Source: a virus
DNA length: 36,360 nucleotides
Virus record (IMG/VR): IMGVR_UViG_3300020370_000017
Span: 1-36,360 of that record
Direction: 5' to 3' (one strand)
The notes below the pieces were generated by a model that saw only the letters and a list, made by a program, of their open reading frames with translations, had not been told where the DNA came from and did not search any database. Shown here piece by piece: positions 1 to 8,783 of this stretch. The position numbers were made by a program, and so were the translations under genes. Position 1 is the stretch's first letter, and each line of letters begins with the position of its first letter.

Positions 1-2
1 AA

Positions 3-2348
3 GGTTATCCTTCTAAAGGTCGAGTAGCATGGGCCGCATGGGGTGGCGATGCTGGTCAAACATGGGCCAGATCAAAATCTAATTCAATCAAAAAAGCTAG
101 GGAACGCACTATGTCTACTGAAACTGAAAGAGCAGAAGCTGATGCTTTAAGTGTTGGTGATTTTGTTTCTTGGAACGCTTCTGGCAATCGAGCCGAAGGT
201 AAAATTACTAAGGTTGTTAGAGATGGTCGTATAAATGTTCCTGGTAGTAGTTTTGAAATTGTGGGTACAAAAGACAACCCTGCTGCACTAATTAAGATTT
301 ATAGGGATAATAAAGAAACTGATGACATCTATGCTGGTCATCGTTTTAGTGCATTAACTAAAATCAAGCCCATTCGCTCTTCTGAAAACATGGAACAAGA
401 AACACCTATAGAAAGGAGAGATCCTTCTGAAAAATATCAAAGAACTGAACTTACAGAATTTAGAAGTGTTGGGAAAGGTCGTACTTTTGAATTTCCTTTT
501 AGTTCTGAATATCCAGTAGAAAGGTATTTTGGTAAAGAAGTGTTAAAGCATGATGACAAATCAATTGATTTTAGTCGGCTTAATTCTGGGGCTGCTCCAC
601 TACTTTGGAACCATGATCCAGACAGACATATAGGAATAGTCGAACGTGCATATATCGACAAAGATAAAAAAAGGGCTTATGCAAAAGTGCGTTTTTCACG
701 CAATAAATTTGCTTCTGAAGTCTTAGAAGACGTTAAAGATGGAATTTTACGTGGAATATCGTTTGGTTATCAAATAAAGAATATTGAGGAAAAGGATGGA
801 GAGTTCGTAGCAGATGACTGGTTGGTGCATGAAATCAGCGTAACTCCAATTCCAGCAGACCCTACGGTTGGCATAGGACGGTCATTAATCTCACCTGATG
901 AAGAGGTGACTGAAGCCTTACAACCTAATACTATTAATATTGATAACAACTCTCCTGAAGAGGAGATACGTTCTGCGGCACAAACCGCATCACCCTCGGT
1001 TCCATCTATGGAAGAAAAATCACAAGAAACTGTGGTGGATACGGCTCCTGCCGTGGAAGCTCCAGAAGTTGCTGTCGAAACAGCAGAGAGATCTGTTGAA
1101 GTAGATACAGCGGCTGAAGTAAAACGTGCTGTTGAAGAAGAGCAAGTTCGTACTTCCACTATTTATGCCGTTTGCCGCCAACATGGCGCAGACGACCTCA
1201 CCGAAAAATTCATTAAAGACAATAAGTCTGTTAGTGAAGTTAACGGTGAAATCCTAGACCTTATTTCTAAAAGGTCTGAGTCAAGCAACACTCCTATACG
1301 GTCAACAGACATGAACCCAAGTTCCAACGAAGTTGGTTTAGAGGCAAAAGAAGTACAACGCTTTTCTTTCCTCAGAGCTATCACAGCATTAGCTAATCCA
1401 ACAGATAGAAATGCACAAGAAGCTGCTGCTTTTGAGCGTGAAGTTTCTGAAGAAGCTGCAAAGCGTTATGACAAACCTGCTTCTGGAATTTTGGTTCCTA
1501 ATGAAGTTCTCCAAGGATATACAAGAGACTTAAACGTAGGTACTGCAACTGCTGGTGGAAACTTAGTTGAGACTGAGCTTCTTGCTGGTTCATTTATAGA
1601 CATTCTTCGTAACAGAATGGCTGTAATGCAGGCTGGTGTTACTACCTTGAATGGCCTTTCTGGAAACGTAAGTATCCCCAGACAAACTTCAGCGAGTACC
1701 GCATATTGGGTTGGAGAAGGATCTGATGTAACTGAGAGCCAACAGGCTTTCGATCAGGTGAACCTCACACCTAAGACAATTGGTGCTACTACTGATTACA
1801 CAAGAAAGCTTCTCCTTCAGACAAGCATTTCTGTTGAGACAATGGTTCGTAATGATATTGCGAAGCAAATTGCTCTTGCTCTAGATACTGCTGCTATCTA
1901 CGGTTCAGGTTCATCTAACCAGCCAACTGGTATTACAAATACAACTGGTATTGGTACTGCAACAGTTACTGGCGTTGGTACTTTTGCTGAGTTGATTGCA
2001 ATGGAAACAGACGTTGCTGTTGCTAACGCTGATCAAGGCGCACTCAAGTACATCGTTAATGCGACTGCTAGAGGTGGATTGAAGAGCGTTAAGAAAGATG
2101 CTGGATCAGGTGAATTTGTTTTTGCGAACAATGAAATCAATGGTTATCCAGTAATTGTTTCTAACCAGTTAACAAACAACGACTGCTTATTCGGTGACTT
2201 TAGTCAGTTGATAGCTGCGTTCTGGTCTGGTCTTGATTTGACTGTTGATCCTTATGCAATGTCTAAATCAGGAAGCATTAGAATAGTGGCGTTACAAGAC
2301 GTTGATTTCGGTGTTAAACAGCCAACTGCTTTCTGCCTCGGAACATAA
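3..2348 (+). CDS. Head polyprotein: TUDOR-like domain, HK97-type prohead protease and major capsid protein (5' end outside window)
   Basis: This gene makes both the maturation protease and the coat subunit of an HK97-fold capsid. The frame is open to the left edge, so the first in-window ATG (111) is probably internal. The codons before it read GYPSKGRVAWAAWGGDAG, a motif I associate with phage head proteins. Numbering from that ATG, residues 15-90 look like an HVA1/TUDOR domain (VGDFVSW...GKI...GHRFSALTKI). Residues 115-265 are the protease, with likely catalytic His168 (LLWNHD), Ser217 (GISFGYQ) and Glu241 (HEISVTPIPAD). An acidic, Ala/Val/Ser-rich linker (about 270-440) probably acts as a scaffolding delta domain. 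Residues 480-745 are the HK97-type coat protein (GNLVETELLAGSF, STAYWVGEGSDV). Protease-capsid fusions are known. Whether the upstream part is portal or another head protein cannot be seen. Confidence 0.92.
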   Translation, partial: GYPSKGRVAWAAWGGDAGQTWARSKSNSIKKARERTMSTETERAEADALSVGDFVSWNASGNRAEGKITKVVRDGRINVPGSSFEIVGTKDNPAALIKIYRDNKETDDIYAGHRFSALTKIKPIRSSENMEQETPIERRDPSEKYQRTELTEFRSVGKGRTFEFPFSSEYPVERYFGKEVLKHDDKSIDFSRLNSGAAPLLWNHDPDRHIGIVERAYIDKDKKRAYAKVRFSRNKFASEVLEDVKDGILRGISFGYQIKNIEEKDGEFVADDWLVHEISVTPIPADPTVGIGRSLISPDEEVTEALQPNTINIDNNSPEEEIRSAAQTASPSVPSMEEKSQETVVDTAPAVEAPEVAVETAERSVEVDTAAEVKRAVEEEQVRTSTIYAVCRQHGADDLTEKFIKDNKSVSEVNGEILDLISKRSESSNTPIRSTDMNPSSNEVGLEAKEVQRFSFLRAITALANPTDRNAQEAAAFEREVSEEAAKRYDKPASGILVPNEVLQGYTRDLNVGTATAGGNLVETELLAGSFIDILRNRMAVMQAGVTTLNGLSGNVSIPRQTSASTAYWVGEGSDVTESQQAFDQVNLTPKTIGATTDYTRKLLLQTSISVETMVRNDIAKQIALALDTAAIYGSGSSNQPTGITNTTGIGTATVTGVGTFAELIAMETDVAVANADQGALKYIVNATARGGLKSVKKDAGSGEFVFANNEINGYPVIVSNQLTNNDCLFGDFSQLIAAFWSGLDLTVDPYAMSKSGSIRIVALQDVDFGVKQPTAFCLGT

Positions 2349-2352
2349 ACTG

Positions 2353-2568
2353 ATGAAGGTAAAACTCATCAGAGGAGTGATGGTGGCTGGCCTTATTAAA
2401 AAGGCTGGCTCCACACTTGAAGTTGAAGAGAACGTAGGTCGAATGTTACTTAGCAGTAACAAGGCTGAACTATTCGTTGAGCCTGCTGTTAAAAAAGCTG
2501 CACCTGCTGCAAAGAAGGTTGCGGCTCCCAAAGAAAAACCTTCTACTCCTAAAAAGGAGACAGCTTAA
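2353..2568 (+). CDS. Small basic protein downstream of the major capsid gene
   Basis: A 71-residue protein that begins 4 nt after the capsid stop. An upstream in-frame start at 2302 would overlap the capsid gene, so ATG 2353 is preferred. The first 45 residues look folded (MKVKLIRGVMVAGLIKKAGS, then ENVGRMLLSSNKAELF). They resemble short phage proteins that often follow the capsid gene. The last 25 residues are a low-complexity Lys/Ala/Pro tail like the tail of histone H1, probably disordered and perhaps DNA- or capsid-binding. The product is probably a minor head component, but its function is unknown. Confidence 0.7.
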   Translation: MKVKLIRGVMVAGLIKKAGSTLEVEENVGRMLLSSNKAELFVEPAVKKAAPAAKKVAAPKEKPSTPKKETA

Positions 2569-2958
2569 ATGTCAGTTATTCAACAGAACCTCGGCAAATT
2601 AACTTTGATCGCAGGTCATCCAACAGCGGCAAGGACTGCTACAGGCCAAACAAGTGGTATTGATTTAAGAGTTTATGACGGTGACGTTGTATTCGTTTTA
2701 GATTCTGCTGCTGGTGCTGGTACAAGTCCAACTCTTGATGTAACAATCGAAGATTCTGCTGACAACTCCTCATTTGCAGCTATTTCTTCAGGTGCTATTG
2801 CTTTTACTCAGGTAACAGGTACAGCATCTGCTCAAGCAGTTTCTGTAAATAAGGATGATGCAAGACGTTATGTTCGCATCAAGTACACAATTGGCGGTTC
2901 ATCAGGTCAGTCATTTACATTTTCTGTAAATGCGTTTGGCTTGAAGAAGTACGGCTAA
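2569..2958 (+). CDS. Putative capsid decoration or head structural protein
   Basis: A 129-residue protein that starts directly after the preceding stop. It is rich in Ser, Thr, Ala and Gly with alternating hydrophobic residues (GDVVFVLDSAAGAG, PTLDVTIEDSADNSSF, RYVRIKYTIGG). That pattern suggests an all-beta, jelly-roll-like virion protein. It lies between the major capsid gene and the head-tail joining gene, where siphoviruses often encode decoration proteins. It ends just before a strong terminator, so it closes the head transcription unit. No catalytic motif is visible. Assignment as a decoration protein is inferred from position and composition. Confidence 0.6.
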   Translation: MSVIQQNLGKLTLIAGHPTAARTATGQTSGIDLRVYDGDVVFVLDSAAGAGTSPTLDVTIEDSADNSSFAAISSGAIAFTQVTGTASAQAVSVNKDDARRYVRIKYTIGGSSGQSFTFSVNAFGLKKYG

Positions 2959-2968
2959 TTTATTTATG

Positions 2969-3000
2969 GCCCCCTTACGTCTGCGAGGGGGCTTTTTCTT
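2969..3000 (+). terminator. Rho-independent terminator after the head genes
   Basis: A perfect 7-bp stem GCCCCCT / AGGGGGC (2969-2975 and 2986-2992) with a 10-nt loop is followed by TTTTTCTT. It is GC-rich in an AT-rich region. The next gene starts at 3001, immediately after the T-tract, so the tail genes need readthrough, antitermination or their own promoter. Confidence 0.88.
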
Positions 3001-3279
3001 ATGGCATTTACTGAAGACATAGATATTTTCTTTGAGGATTTCCAAGATACTGTCGTGTATTCAAGTTCGACATACAAGGGGATTCTTGATCAACCTGACG
3101 AGGTTGTAGCGGATGGTGTCGTCTTAACAACTGATTATCAATTAACAGCTAAAACAAGTGATCTTGGAGCTTTGGTTTACGGAGCAAGTCTGACTGTTAA
3201 TGGAGCCGCTTATACGATTCGTAGCGTGAGAAAAATAGATGATGGTGTTTTATGCATAGTTTCTCTCACCAAGACTTAA
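3001..3279 (+). CDS. Head-tail joining protein (lambda gpFII-like)
   Basis: A 92-residue protein of the size and layout of lambda gpFII, which joins the filled head to the tail. It begins MAFTEDIDIFFEDFQDTVVY, followed by YKGILDQPDEV, then a beta-rich half ending in LTVNGAAYTIRSVRKIDDGV and LCIVSLTKT. The pattern of an N-terminal FF-D-F segment, a G-I-D turn and a C-terminal 'G..Y.I......DG' hairpin fits the family. Its place after the head genes and before the tail terminator matches lambda order. The start directly abuts the terminator T-tract and has no leader of its own. Confidence 0.75.
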   Translation: MAFTEDIDIFFEDFQDTVVYSSSTYKGILDQPDEVVADGVVLTTDYQLTAKTSDLGALVYGASLTVNGAAYTIRSVRKIDDGVLCIVSLTKT

Positions 3280-3285
3280 ATAACG

Positions 3286-3711
3286 ATGGCTACTAAACGA
3301 GAGCAAATTCTTGCAGCACTAAAAACATCGTTAACAGGAACTACTGGGGCCGGAACAAGAATTTATAGATCTCGTGTAGAGCCTTTTGTAAGAGGAGAAA
3401 GTATTGCCGTAGTTTTAGAGCCTGTTTCAGATACTCCAACAGATCAAACAATATATGAAAAAATTACATGGGATTTCCGTGTAAGAATTTCAGTAATAGT
3501 TAGAGGAAGTATTCCTGATAGTAACGCTGACAGTACGATTGAAAGTCTTCACACCAAAGTGATGACAGATACTACTATTGGAGGTCTAGCTATTGATATA
3601 AGGCCATCTACAACGACTTTTGAAATAGTTGAAGCCGATCAACCTGCTGGTGTTATTTCGTGTGAGTACGACATAGAATATCGAACAAGCTTTAACGATC
3701 TATCAACCTGA
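3286..3711 (+). CDS. Tail terminator / minor tail protein U-like
   Basis: A 141-residue protein beginning MATKREQILAALKTSL. The motifs IYRSRVEPFVRGESIAVVLEP, then WDFRVRISVIVRG and SLHTKVMTD, fit the gpU / tail-completion family. That family caps the growing tail tube and sets its length together with the tape measure. The C-terminal strand ends CEYDIEYRTSFNDLST, as is usual in the family. It lies between the head-tail joiner and the tail tube, the expected place. It begins 6 nt after the preceding stop. Confidence 0.75.
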   Translation: MATKREQILAALKTSLTGTTGAGTRIYRSRVEPFVRGESIAVVLEPVSDTPTDQTIYEKITWDFRVRISVIVRGSIPDSNADSTIESLHTKVMTDTTIGGLAIDIRPSTTTFEIVEADQPAGVISCEYDIEYRTSFNDLST

Positions 3712-3753
3712 TTTAGTAATGAAGTTTAAGCCTAACAACCTGTTTCATTTACT

Positions 3754-3966
3754 ATGACTAATGAAAATCCAACTGAAGGTGGGAGCTACTCGCTTGATCC
3801 TGAAACAGGCGAACGCACTTTAATCAAGCGCACAGCATCATCAACTCAAAATGAGGAAACAGTAAATGGCACTTCTGGACAGAAAAAGAGTAATTCTGCT
3901 GGAACTGGAAAGCAGTTACGGAACAGATCCAACACCAACAGGGGCAGACGCTCTACAAGTAAGTGA
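3754..3966 (+). CDS. Small hydrophilic protein overlapping the tail tube gene
   Basis: A 70-residue, Thr/Ser/Asn-rich, basic-ended protein. The N-terminal motif NPTEGGSYSLDPETGERTLI resembles short proteins placed before tail tube genes in other phages (from memory). That is the reason to accept it despite the overlap. Its last 101 nt overlap the tail tube gene in another frame. The C-terminal third (GTSGQKKSNSAGTG onward) is low complexity and probably disordered. No enzymatic function is suggested; it could be a minor tail component or assembly factor. Confidence 0.55.
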   Translation: MTNENPTEGGSYSLDPETGERTLIKRTASSTQNEETVNGTSGQKKSNSAGTGKQLRNRSNTNRGRRSTSK

Positions 3967-4801
3967 TCTTTCAATAGTTCCACAATCTAGCGATCTTGTC
4001 TCTAGAGATTTAATTAGACCTTTCCTAGGTGCATCTCGTCAGCTTTTGGCTAACACAAAAGTTGAATGTAGTTTTAGCGTAGAATGGTCAGGATCTGGAG
4101 CGGCTGGGACGGCTCCTAGAGTGGGAAAAGCCTTACGTGCGTGTGGGTTTAGTGAGACAATTGCTGCTAATACAAGTGTTACTTACGCACCTGTCTCTGG
4201 TTCCTTTGAATCAGCAACTATTTATTACAACGTAGATGGTGTCTTACACAAGACAACAGGGTGTCGAGGAAGTTTTGTTCTTGAAACGGAAGTAGGTGAT
4301 TTGCCAAAATTAAATTTTACATTTACTGGCATTTATATTCCTCCAACTGACGTTGCACTTCCAGCAATTACTTATGGGCAGCAAAGCACTCCATTGGTTG
4401 TGAAAAACGGAAATACATCTGGTTTCCAATTGCTTTCTTATTCAGGTGCGATGCAAGCTTTGTCTATAGATGCAGGAATAGAAACCGAGTATATGGAGCT
4501 TGTGGGCGGCACAAAAGAAGTGCATTTAGTTAATCGTGCTACTAGCGGTACTGTGACTTTGGAAGCTGTAAAAATGGCAACCAAAGATTATTTTGCTGCT
4601 GCTTTGCTTGATACAAGTTTGGGTAATTTAACTTTGACTCATGGCACTGTTGCCGGAAATATTGTTCAGTTTTCTTCTTCAAATATAGATATAGGTGATG
4701 TTGCATATACTGAGACAAATGGCGTTGTGATGGCTGAAATACCTTTCACAGCAGTACCTTCAACTAGTGGTAACGACGAGTTTTCATTGATATATCGGTA
4801 A
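3866..4801 (+). CDS. Major tail tube protein
   Basis: A 311-residue protein whose N-terminus (LLDRKRVILLELESSYGTDPTP) is the hallmark of phage tail tube proteins that polymerise into the tail. Residues 45-170 carry the long beta-strands and loop (RQLLANTKVECSFSVEWSGSG, YAPVSGSFESATIYYNVDG). The second half (FTAVPSTSGNDEFSLIY at the end) completes a two-domain, gpV-like layout. The start is supported by GAGGA about 9 nt upstream (3852-3856), one of the clearer ribosome sites here. It lies after the tail terminator and before the G/GT chaperones, as in lambda. Confidence 0.88.
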   Translation: MALLDRKRVILLELESSYGTDPTPTGADALQVSDLSIVPQSSDLVSRDLIRPFLGASRQLLANTKVECSFSVEWSGSGAAGTAPRVGKALRACGFSETIAANTSVTYAPVSGSFESATIYYNVDGVLHKTTGCRGSFVLETEVGDLPKLNFTFTGIYIPPTDVALPAITYGQQSTPLVVKNGNTSGFQLLSYSGAMQALSIDAGIETEYMELVGGTKEVHLVNRATSGTVTLEAVKMATKDYFAAALLDTSLGNLTLTHGTVAGNIVQFSSSNIDIGDVAYTETNGVVMAEIPFTAVPSTSGNDEFSLIYR

Positions 4802-4879
4802 AGTCGTAAAAAGACGTAAAAAACATATTTGCGACTGTTCTTATATGCACTAAGCTTAAAAGACTTACTTTTGTAATCA

Positions 4880-5215
4880 ATGGCTTTTGTACGTAAAAAA
4901 AATAAGCATTTCAAATGGCCTGTTGTGGTTAGAGAACCTAGCGAAGAGAATGCTGGTGAATACGCAGAAAATACATTTGTTGCTATTTTTGCAAGATTAA
5001 CAAGAACTGAATATGCAAAGCTTGGAGAAACAAACGATGAGTTGGAGTCGTTAAAAAAAATTCTTAAAGGTTGGGAGCAACTAGAAGAAGAAGATGGAAC
5101 ACCTGTAAAGTATTCGACTAATAATTTAAAAGCTTTATTAGAAGATCCTTTTTGGACTACTGCTGTTTTAGATAGTTATGGAAAAGCGTTAGAAGAAAGT
5201 AAGTTAAAAAACTAA
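4880..5215 (+). CDS. Tail assembly chaperone, gpG-like (unshifted product)
   Basis: A 111-residue acidic protein beginning MAFVRKKNKHFKWPVVVREP. The strand-rich first half is followed by helices rich in Glu, Leu and Lys (YAKLGETNDELESLKKILKG). It sits between the tail tube and tape measure genes, the position of lambda gpG. That protein coats the tape measure during tail assembly. The stop codon lies directly after an A AAA AAC slippery heptamer, so a fraction of ribosomes should continue in the -1 frame. The 78-nt leader (4802-4879) holds an imperfect tandem repeat (GTCGTAAAAA / GACGTAAAAA) and no clear promoter. Confidence 0.82.
   Translation: MAFVRKKNKHFKWPVVVREPSEENAGEYAENTFVAIFARLTRTEYAKLGETNDELESLKKILKGWEQLEEEDGTPVKYSTNNLKALLEDPFWTTAVLDSYGKALEESKLKN
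5206..5212 (+). other. -1 programmed ribosomal frameshift site (A AAA AAC)
   Basis: The gpG frame reads TTA AAA AAC TAA, so the heptamer A-AAA-AAC occupies the two codons before the stop. Slippage by one base places ribosomes in the frame that is open from 5203 to 5556. This is the arrangement and direction (-1) of the lambda G/GT switch. The heptamer is one of the classic -1 slippery sequences, and an immediately adjacent stop is a common stimulator. I did not identify a downstream pseudoknot by eye. Confidence 0.88.
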
Positions 5216-5556
5216 AAGAGGCAGTTCAATACTGGGCAGCAGGAGGTGAAGACACAAGTTTGCAAGCCCATGAAGACGCAAAGATTTTTGGAATTGAATT
5301 GCCACCAAGTAAATCAAAGATAGATGAAGATTTTGTTGTATACCAAGAAAATTGGGACGCAGTTCAGATGTTCATGAGAGGTCAAACTCAATGGAATGTA
5401 GGAATGTCTGGTTTAATTGGATTGAGATATGAGATCTTTATTCTGGCTGGAGGATTATTTGACGTATATGATGTAGAAGATAAAAGAAATACATTGGAGG
5501 GCTTACAAGTTATGGAAGCTGCTGCGATGTCTCTTCTAAACAAGAAAGATTCTTAA
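5212..5556 (+). CDS. gpT-like C-terminal part of the GT tail chaperone (made by -1 frameshift)
   Basis: After slippage, translation continues [22 protein letters not shown] and adds 114 residues to the 111 of gpG, giving a 225-residue GT fusion. This frame has no ATG in its first part and only a TTG at 5260, so separate initiation is unlikely. The domain has the aromatic, W-rich pattern of gpT-like/DUF1799 proteins ([35 protein letters not shown]). In lambda the T part recruits tail tube subunits to the coated tape measure. The stop is 1 nt before the tape measure start. Confidence 0.85.
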   Translation, partial: LKEAVQYWAAGGEDTSLQAHEDAKIFGIELPPSKSKIDEDFVVYQENWDAVQMFMRGQTQWNVGMSGLIGLRYEIFILAGGLFDVYDVEDKRNTLEGLQVMEAAAMSLLNKKDS

Positions 5557-5557
5557 A

Positions 5558-7894
5558 ATGGCAAATAAAATTGGTGAAATTCTTGTAGATTTTAAAGTTG
5601 ATGGAAATCAAAATGTAGAGGCTGCGTTTGATCGTTTAGGAGGAAGATTAAGAAATTTCAAGCAAGATGTTAGTGAAAGTGTTGCTACGTCAAAAGGGCT
5701 TAAAGCTATTGGAAATGAATTTAAAAAGCTTGGGAAGACTGGTGCTAATAGTATTAATTCTTTTAAAAGTCAAATAGCTGTTTTTGAAGGATTAAGAAAT
5801 CAAGCCGATATTACTAGTGCTGAATTTAGAGAATTTAGTCGAGAGATAGAAAGACTGACGAACAAGATGAACAAAGCCACCGCAAAAGCTGGTGGTTTTC
5901 AAAAGAAATTAAAAGGTTTAGGTCGCTCTGCTGCAACTGTTGTTGGTGCTTCAACTAGTGCTGGGATATTTAGTGGACCAATTGCTGGCGCAAGTACTTT
6001 CTTAGGAGGAAGTATAGGCGCATTGTTAGGTGGACCGGGTGGTGCATTAGGTGGTGTTGCTGTTGGTACTGCTGTTGGTATCGCTGGAGAACAATTCCAA
6101 CAATTTGCTGGAGGAATAGCAGAAAATGTCGCTGCGTTTAGAGGATATCAAATTGCATTAGCTGGTATCAGTACTGATCAAGCTGATTTTGAAAAAAGTA
6201 TGAAAGGAATGACAGAAATATCTAAAACATTTTTAATACCTCAAAAGGATGCAATTAAACAATTTACAAGATTAAAAGCAAGTATTACAGGAGCAGGATT
6301 TACAACTGAAGATACAATTAAAGTATTCAAAGGTATGGGTGCTGCGATATTAGCTACAGGCGGTAATACGAATGATTTAAATAGTGCTTTGATAGCGGCC
6401 AGCCAGGTATTTTCAAAAGGGAAAGTATCAGCCGAAGAGCTTCGTCAACAAATCGGTGAGAGACTGCCAGGTGCTTTTACAACCTTTGCAAACGCAATGG
6501 GCATCAGCACTAAAGAGCTAGATAAGATGTTAGAAAGAGGTGAAGTTAGGCTAGATAATTTCTTAGTATTCTCCGAAGATTTGTTTGCAAAGTATTCAGA
6601 AATATCTGAACAATTAGCAACATCTCCAGAAAAAGCAGGGATGAGATTAGCTTTAGCTTTAAGTATAGCTGAACAAAAATTTGGAGGATATTTTCAAGTT
6701 GTAGGAGCTAAATTTCAAGATAATATGACAGATTTAGTAAACTGGGCAAATGAAAATGAAGACGAATTAAAAAGGAATATTGCTCAATTTGCTATTTGGG
6801 CAGAAGATGTTGTTTATATATTTAAAGAAGTAGGTAAAACAATAATGGGTATCTTTAGACCGATTTTTAAATTTATAGCTGCTGAATTAAATAAACTTAC
6901 TGCTGAGTTAAAAATTGATGTACTAGAAGGCCAATTTAAAGCTTTTGAAAGAAAACAACCTGGTTTTAATAGATTTAAAGGTACTGATCTTTTTGAAATA
7001 AAGAAACAAGCTAGAGATGACGCATTAGCAATGAAAGAAGCTGATGAGATTCCTGAAGATTCAAGTTTTATAGAAGAATTTAGAAAAAAATATACTAAAG
7101 CTTTAATGGAAAGAATGGGTATAGCGGAAGAAGAGGTAGATAAACTTGCAGCTACGTATGAGGAAAGAGTTAATAAAAAACTTGAAGAGTTATTTAGTTT
7201 ACCTAATCTTAAATATGGTACTGCAAATAAAGGTGACACCCAAGGTGGTACTGGTGAGGACGGTGGTGAAGGCCCTCTTGGCCCTCTTAAGAAATTCGCA
7301 GCAGAAGGCTTTAAGGTTGCAGAGCAACTTGAAACTGCTGTAGTTGGTGCATTCACCAAAATGGAAGATGCACTTGTTAAGTTTGCTCAGACAGGAAAAC
7401 TTGAGTTTCAATCTTTAGTATCAAGCATTCTTGCTGACTTGCTGAAGATCGCAATTAGGGCATCAATTACTGCACCTCTAATGAAAGCATTGGGATTCCC
7501 TGTTAGTTTCAATGCAAACGGCAATGCTTTTGCAGCTAATGGAATTGTTCCTTATAGGAAAGGTGGTGTTGTTGATAAACCAACGATGTTCCAATATGGT
7601 GGTTCAAAATTAGGTATCGCCGGGGAGGCAGGCCCGGAAGCGATATTACCTCTCAAGAGAGGATCGAGCGGAAAACTTGGAGTTGAAATGCACGGAGGCA
7701 GAGGTGGCGGTGGGGTCACAACTGTTAATTACACAGGCCCAACATTGAACTTTAATGGTGATGAATATGTTCCTAAGTCTGCTGTGGGTAGCATTATTAA
7801 TTCAGCAGCAAACAAAGGTGCTGCAATGGGAGAGACAAAAACAATGAGATCATTGCAAAATAGTCGCTCATCTAGATCACGGATTGGTATCTAA
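5558..7894 (+). CDS. Tail tape measure protein
   Basis: A 778-residue protein that sets tail length and helps DNA passage. A coiled N-terminal segment (1-120) is followed by a Gly/Ala-rich hydrophobic stretch (about 125-190). Next is the typical tape measure N-terminal domain (about 200-335; [18 protein letters not shown]). The C-terminal part matches lambda-type tape measures: [20 protein letters not shown], then [14 protein letters not shown] and [14 protein letters not shown] near residue 670. At about 0.15 nm per residue it predicts a tail near 115 nm before any processing. It starts 1 nt after the GT stop and its stop overlaps the next start (TAATG). Confidence 0.93.
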   Translation: MANKIGEILVDFKVDGNQNVEAAFDRLGGRLRNFKQDVSESVATSKGLKAIGNEFKKLGKTGANSINSFKSQIAVFEGLRNQADITSAEFREFSREIERLTNKMNKATAKAGGFQKKLKGLGRSAATVVGASTSAGIFSGPIAGASTFLGGSIGALLGGPGGALGGVAVGTAVGIAGEQFQQFAGGIAENVAAFRGYQIALAGISTDQADFEKSMKGMTEISKTFLIPQKDAIKQFTRLKASITGAGFTTEDTIKVFKGMGAAILATGGNTNDLNSALIAASQVFSKGKVSAEELRQQIGERLPGAFTTFANAMGISTKELDKMLERGEVRLDNFLVFSEDLFAKYSEISEQLATSPEKAGMRLALALSIAEQKFGGYFQVVGAKFQDNMTDLVNWANENEDELKRNIAQFAIWAEDVVYIFKEVGKTIMGIFRPIFKFIAAELNKLTAELKIDVLEGQFKAFERKQPGFNRFKGTDLFEIKKQARDDALAMKEADEIPEDSSFIEEFRKKYTKALMERMGIAEEEVDKLAATYEERVNKKLEELFSLPNLKYGTANKGDTQGGTGEDGGEGPLGPLKKFAAEGFKVAEQLETAVVGAFTKMEDALVKFAQTGKLEFQSLVSSILADLLKIAIRASITAPLMKALGFPVSFNANGNAFAANGIVPYRKGGVVDKPTMFQYGGSKLGIAGEAGPEAILPLKRGSSGKLGVEMHGGRGGGGVTTVNYTGPTLNFNGDEYVPKSAVGSIINSAANKGAAMGETKTMRSLQNSRSSRSRIGI

Positions 7895-8415
7895 TGTCAG
7901 GTTTAGTTCCTATAGCTGTTTTTATTGATCTTTATGATCCAAAAACAAACTCTATAGAAGAAAGGTTTCAGAATGCAGATCCAATCAATACAATTTCTTT
8001 TGCCAGTCCTATCTTTGGAACTGATGTTTATAAATATCTAAGTTTTCTTTATTCAGGTGCAACACAATCTAAAAGTGGAGATAATCTTGAAGCGTCTTTA
8101 GTTTTAGCAAATACAAGTACGTTAAGAAATGGAAGTACGACTACCAATAAGTTATCTATGAATTACGCACATGATGCTGTTGATAAAGGTTGGAATGTTC
8201 ATATTCATATTTGCAAAATGAATACAGCGTTTACAACTGTTGAAGATAGGATTTCTACTGATAGTTGGACTGTTACTTCAATGGGATATGACGCAACAAA
8301 TATAGAAGTAATGCTTTCTACAGGTGTTGATGCTGTTGGTGGAAATATTGGAAGATTTTTATCAAGTGCATTAGTTGGTCATTTACCTATAACAGGAAAT
8401 ATAAGAACGAAATGA
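7894..8415 (+). CDS. Minor tail protein at the gpL position (distal tail / hub)
   Basis: A 173-residue protein beginning [16 protein letters not shown]. It has a beta-rich body (ISFASPIFGTDVYKYLSFLY, DNLEASLVLANTS) and a C-terminal LSTGVDAVGGNIGRFLSSAL followed by VGHLPITG. The position between the tape measure and the NlpC-like gene, and the length, match lambda gpL or DUF1833-like minor tail proteins at the tail tip. No Cys cluster like the iron-sulphur site of gpL is visible. The name is therefore by position and weak resemblance. The next gene overlaps it by 4 nt (ATGA). Confidence 0.62.
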   Translation: MSGLVPIAVFIDLYDPKTNSIEERFQNADPINTISFASPIFGTDVYKYLSFLYSGATQSKSGDNLEASLVLANTSTLRNGSTTTNKLSMNYAHDAVDKGWNVHIHICKMNTAFTTVEDRISTDSWTVTSMGYDATNIEVMLSTGVDAVGGNIGRFLSSALVGHLPITGNIRTK

Positions 8416-8783
8416 AAACTGAATTGCTTTTGGGTTTGCCTTATCGTTTAGGCGCAACACCTGATAAGCATAAAGCAGCAGATTGTTTGACTTTAGCTAG
8501 AGAAGTATTGAAAAATTATGGGATTGAAAGTCCTGAACCACCAAGGTCTTGGTACAGGCGTTTAAGAAAAAAAGACTATAAAGTGTTTTCTGATGAATTA
8601 AAAAAGTGGGGAAGACAGACAACAACCGCTAATATTGGTGTTGTAGCTCTGTGTAAAGCAGAAAAAGGCTATGGTATGGCTGTTTACTGGAAAGGCGGTT
8701 GGCTATCATTCGTAGAGAAGACGGTTCGATGGAGTCCTCTAACCTTTTTGGAGGTTTTAGAACTTTATTACCCTATGAAATAG
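8412..8783 (+). CDS. NlpC/P60-like tail tip protein (gpK position), apparently lacking the catalytic His
   Basis: A 123-residue protein whose first part fits the NlpC/P60 fold: LLGLPYRLG (the 'G-x-PY-x-x-G' entry) and AADCLTLAREVL with the nucleophile Cys25. These enzymes cut peptidoglycan peptides and in lambda the equivalent is part of gpK. The usual H-x-G-I-Y strand appears here as GYGMAVYWKGGWLSF, so the catalytic His seems replaced. The protein may be structural or have low activity. It overlaps the tail tip gene by about 55 nt and the gpL-like gene by 4 nt, consistent with coupling. Confidence 0.68.
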   Translation: MKTELLLGLPYRLGATPDKHKAADCLTLAREVLKNYGIESPEPPRSWYRRLRKKDYKVFSDELKKWGRQTTTANIGVVALCKAEKGYGMAVYWKGGWLSFVEKTVRWSPLTFLEVLELYYPMK

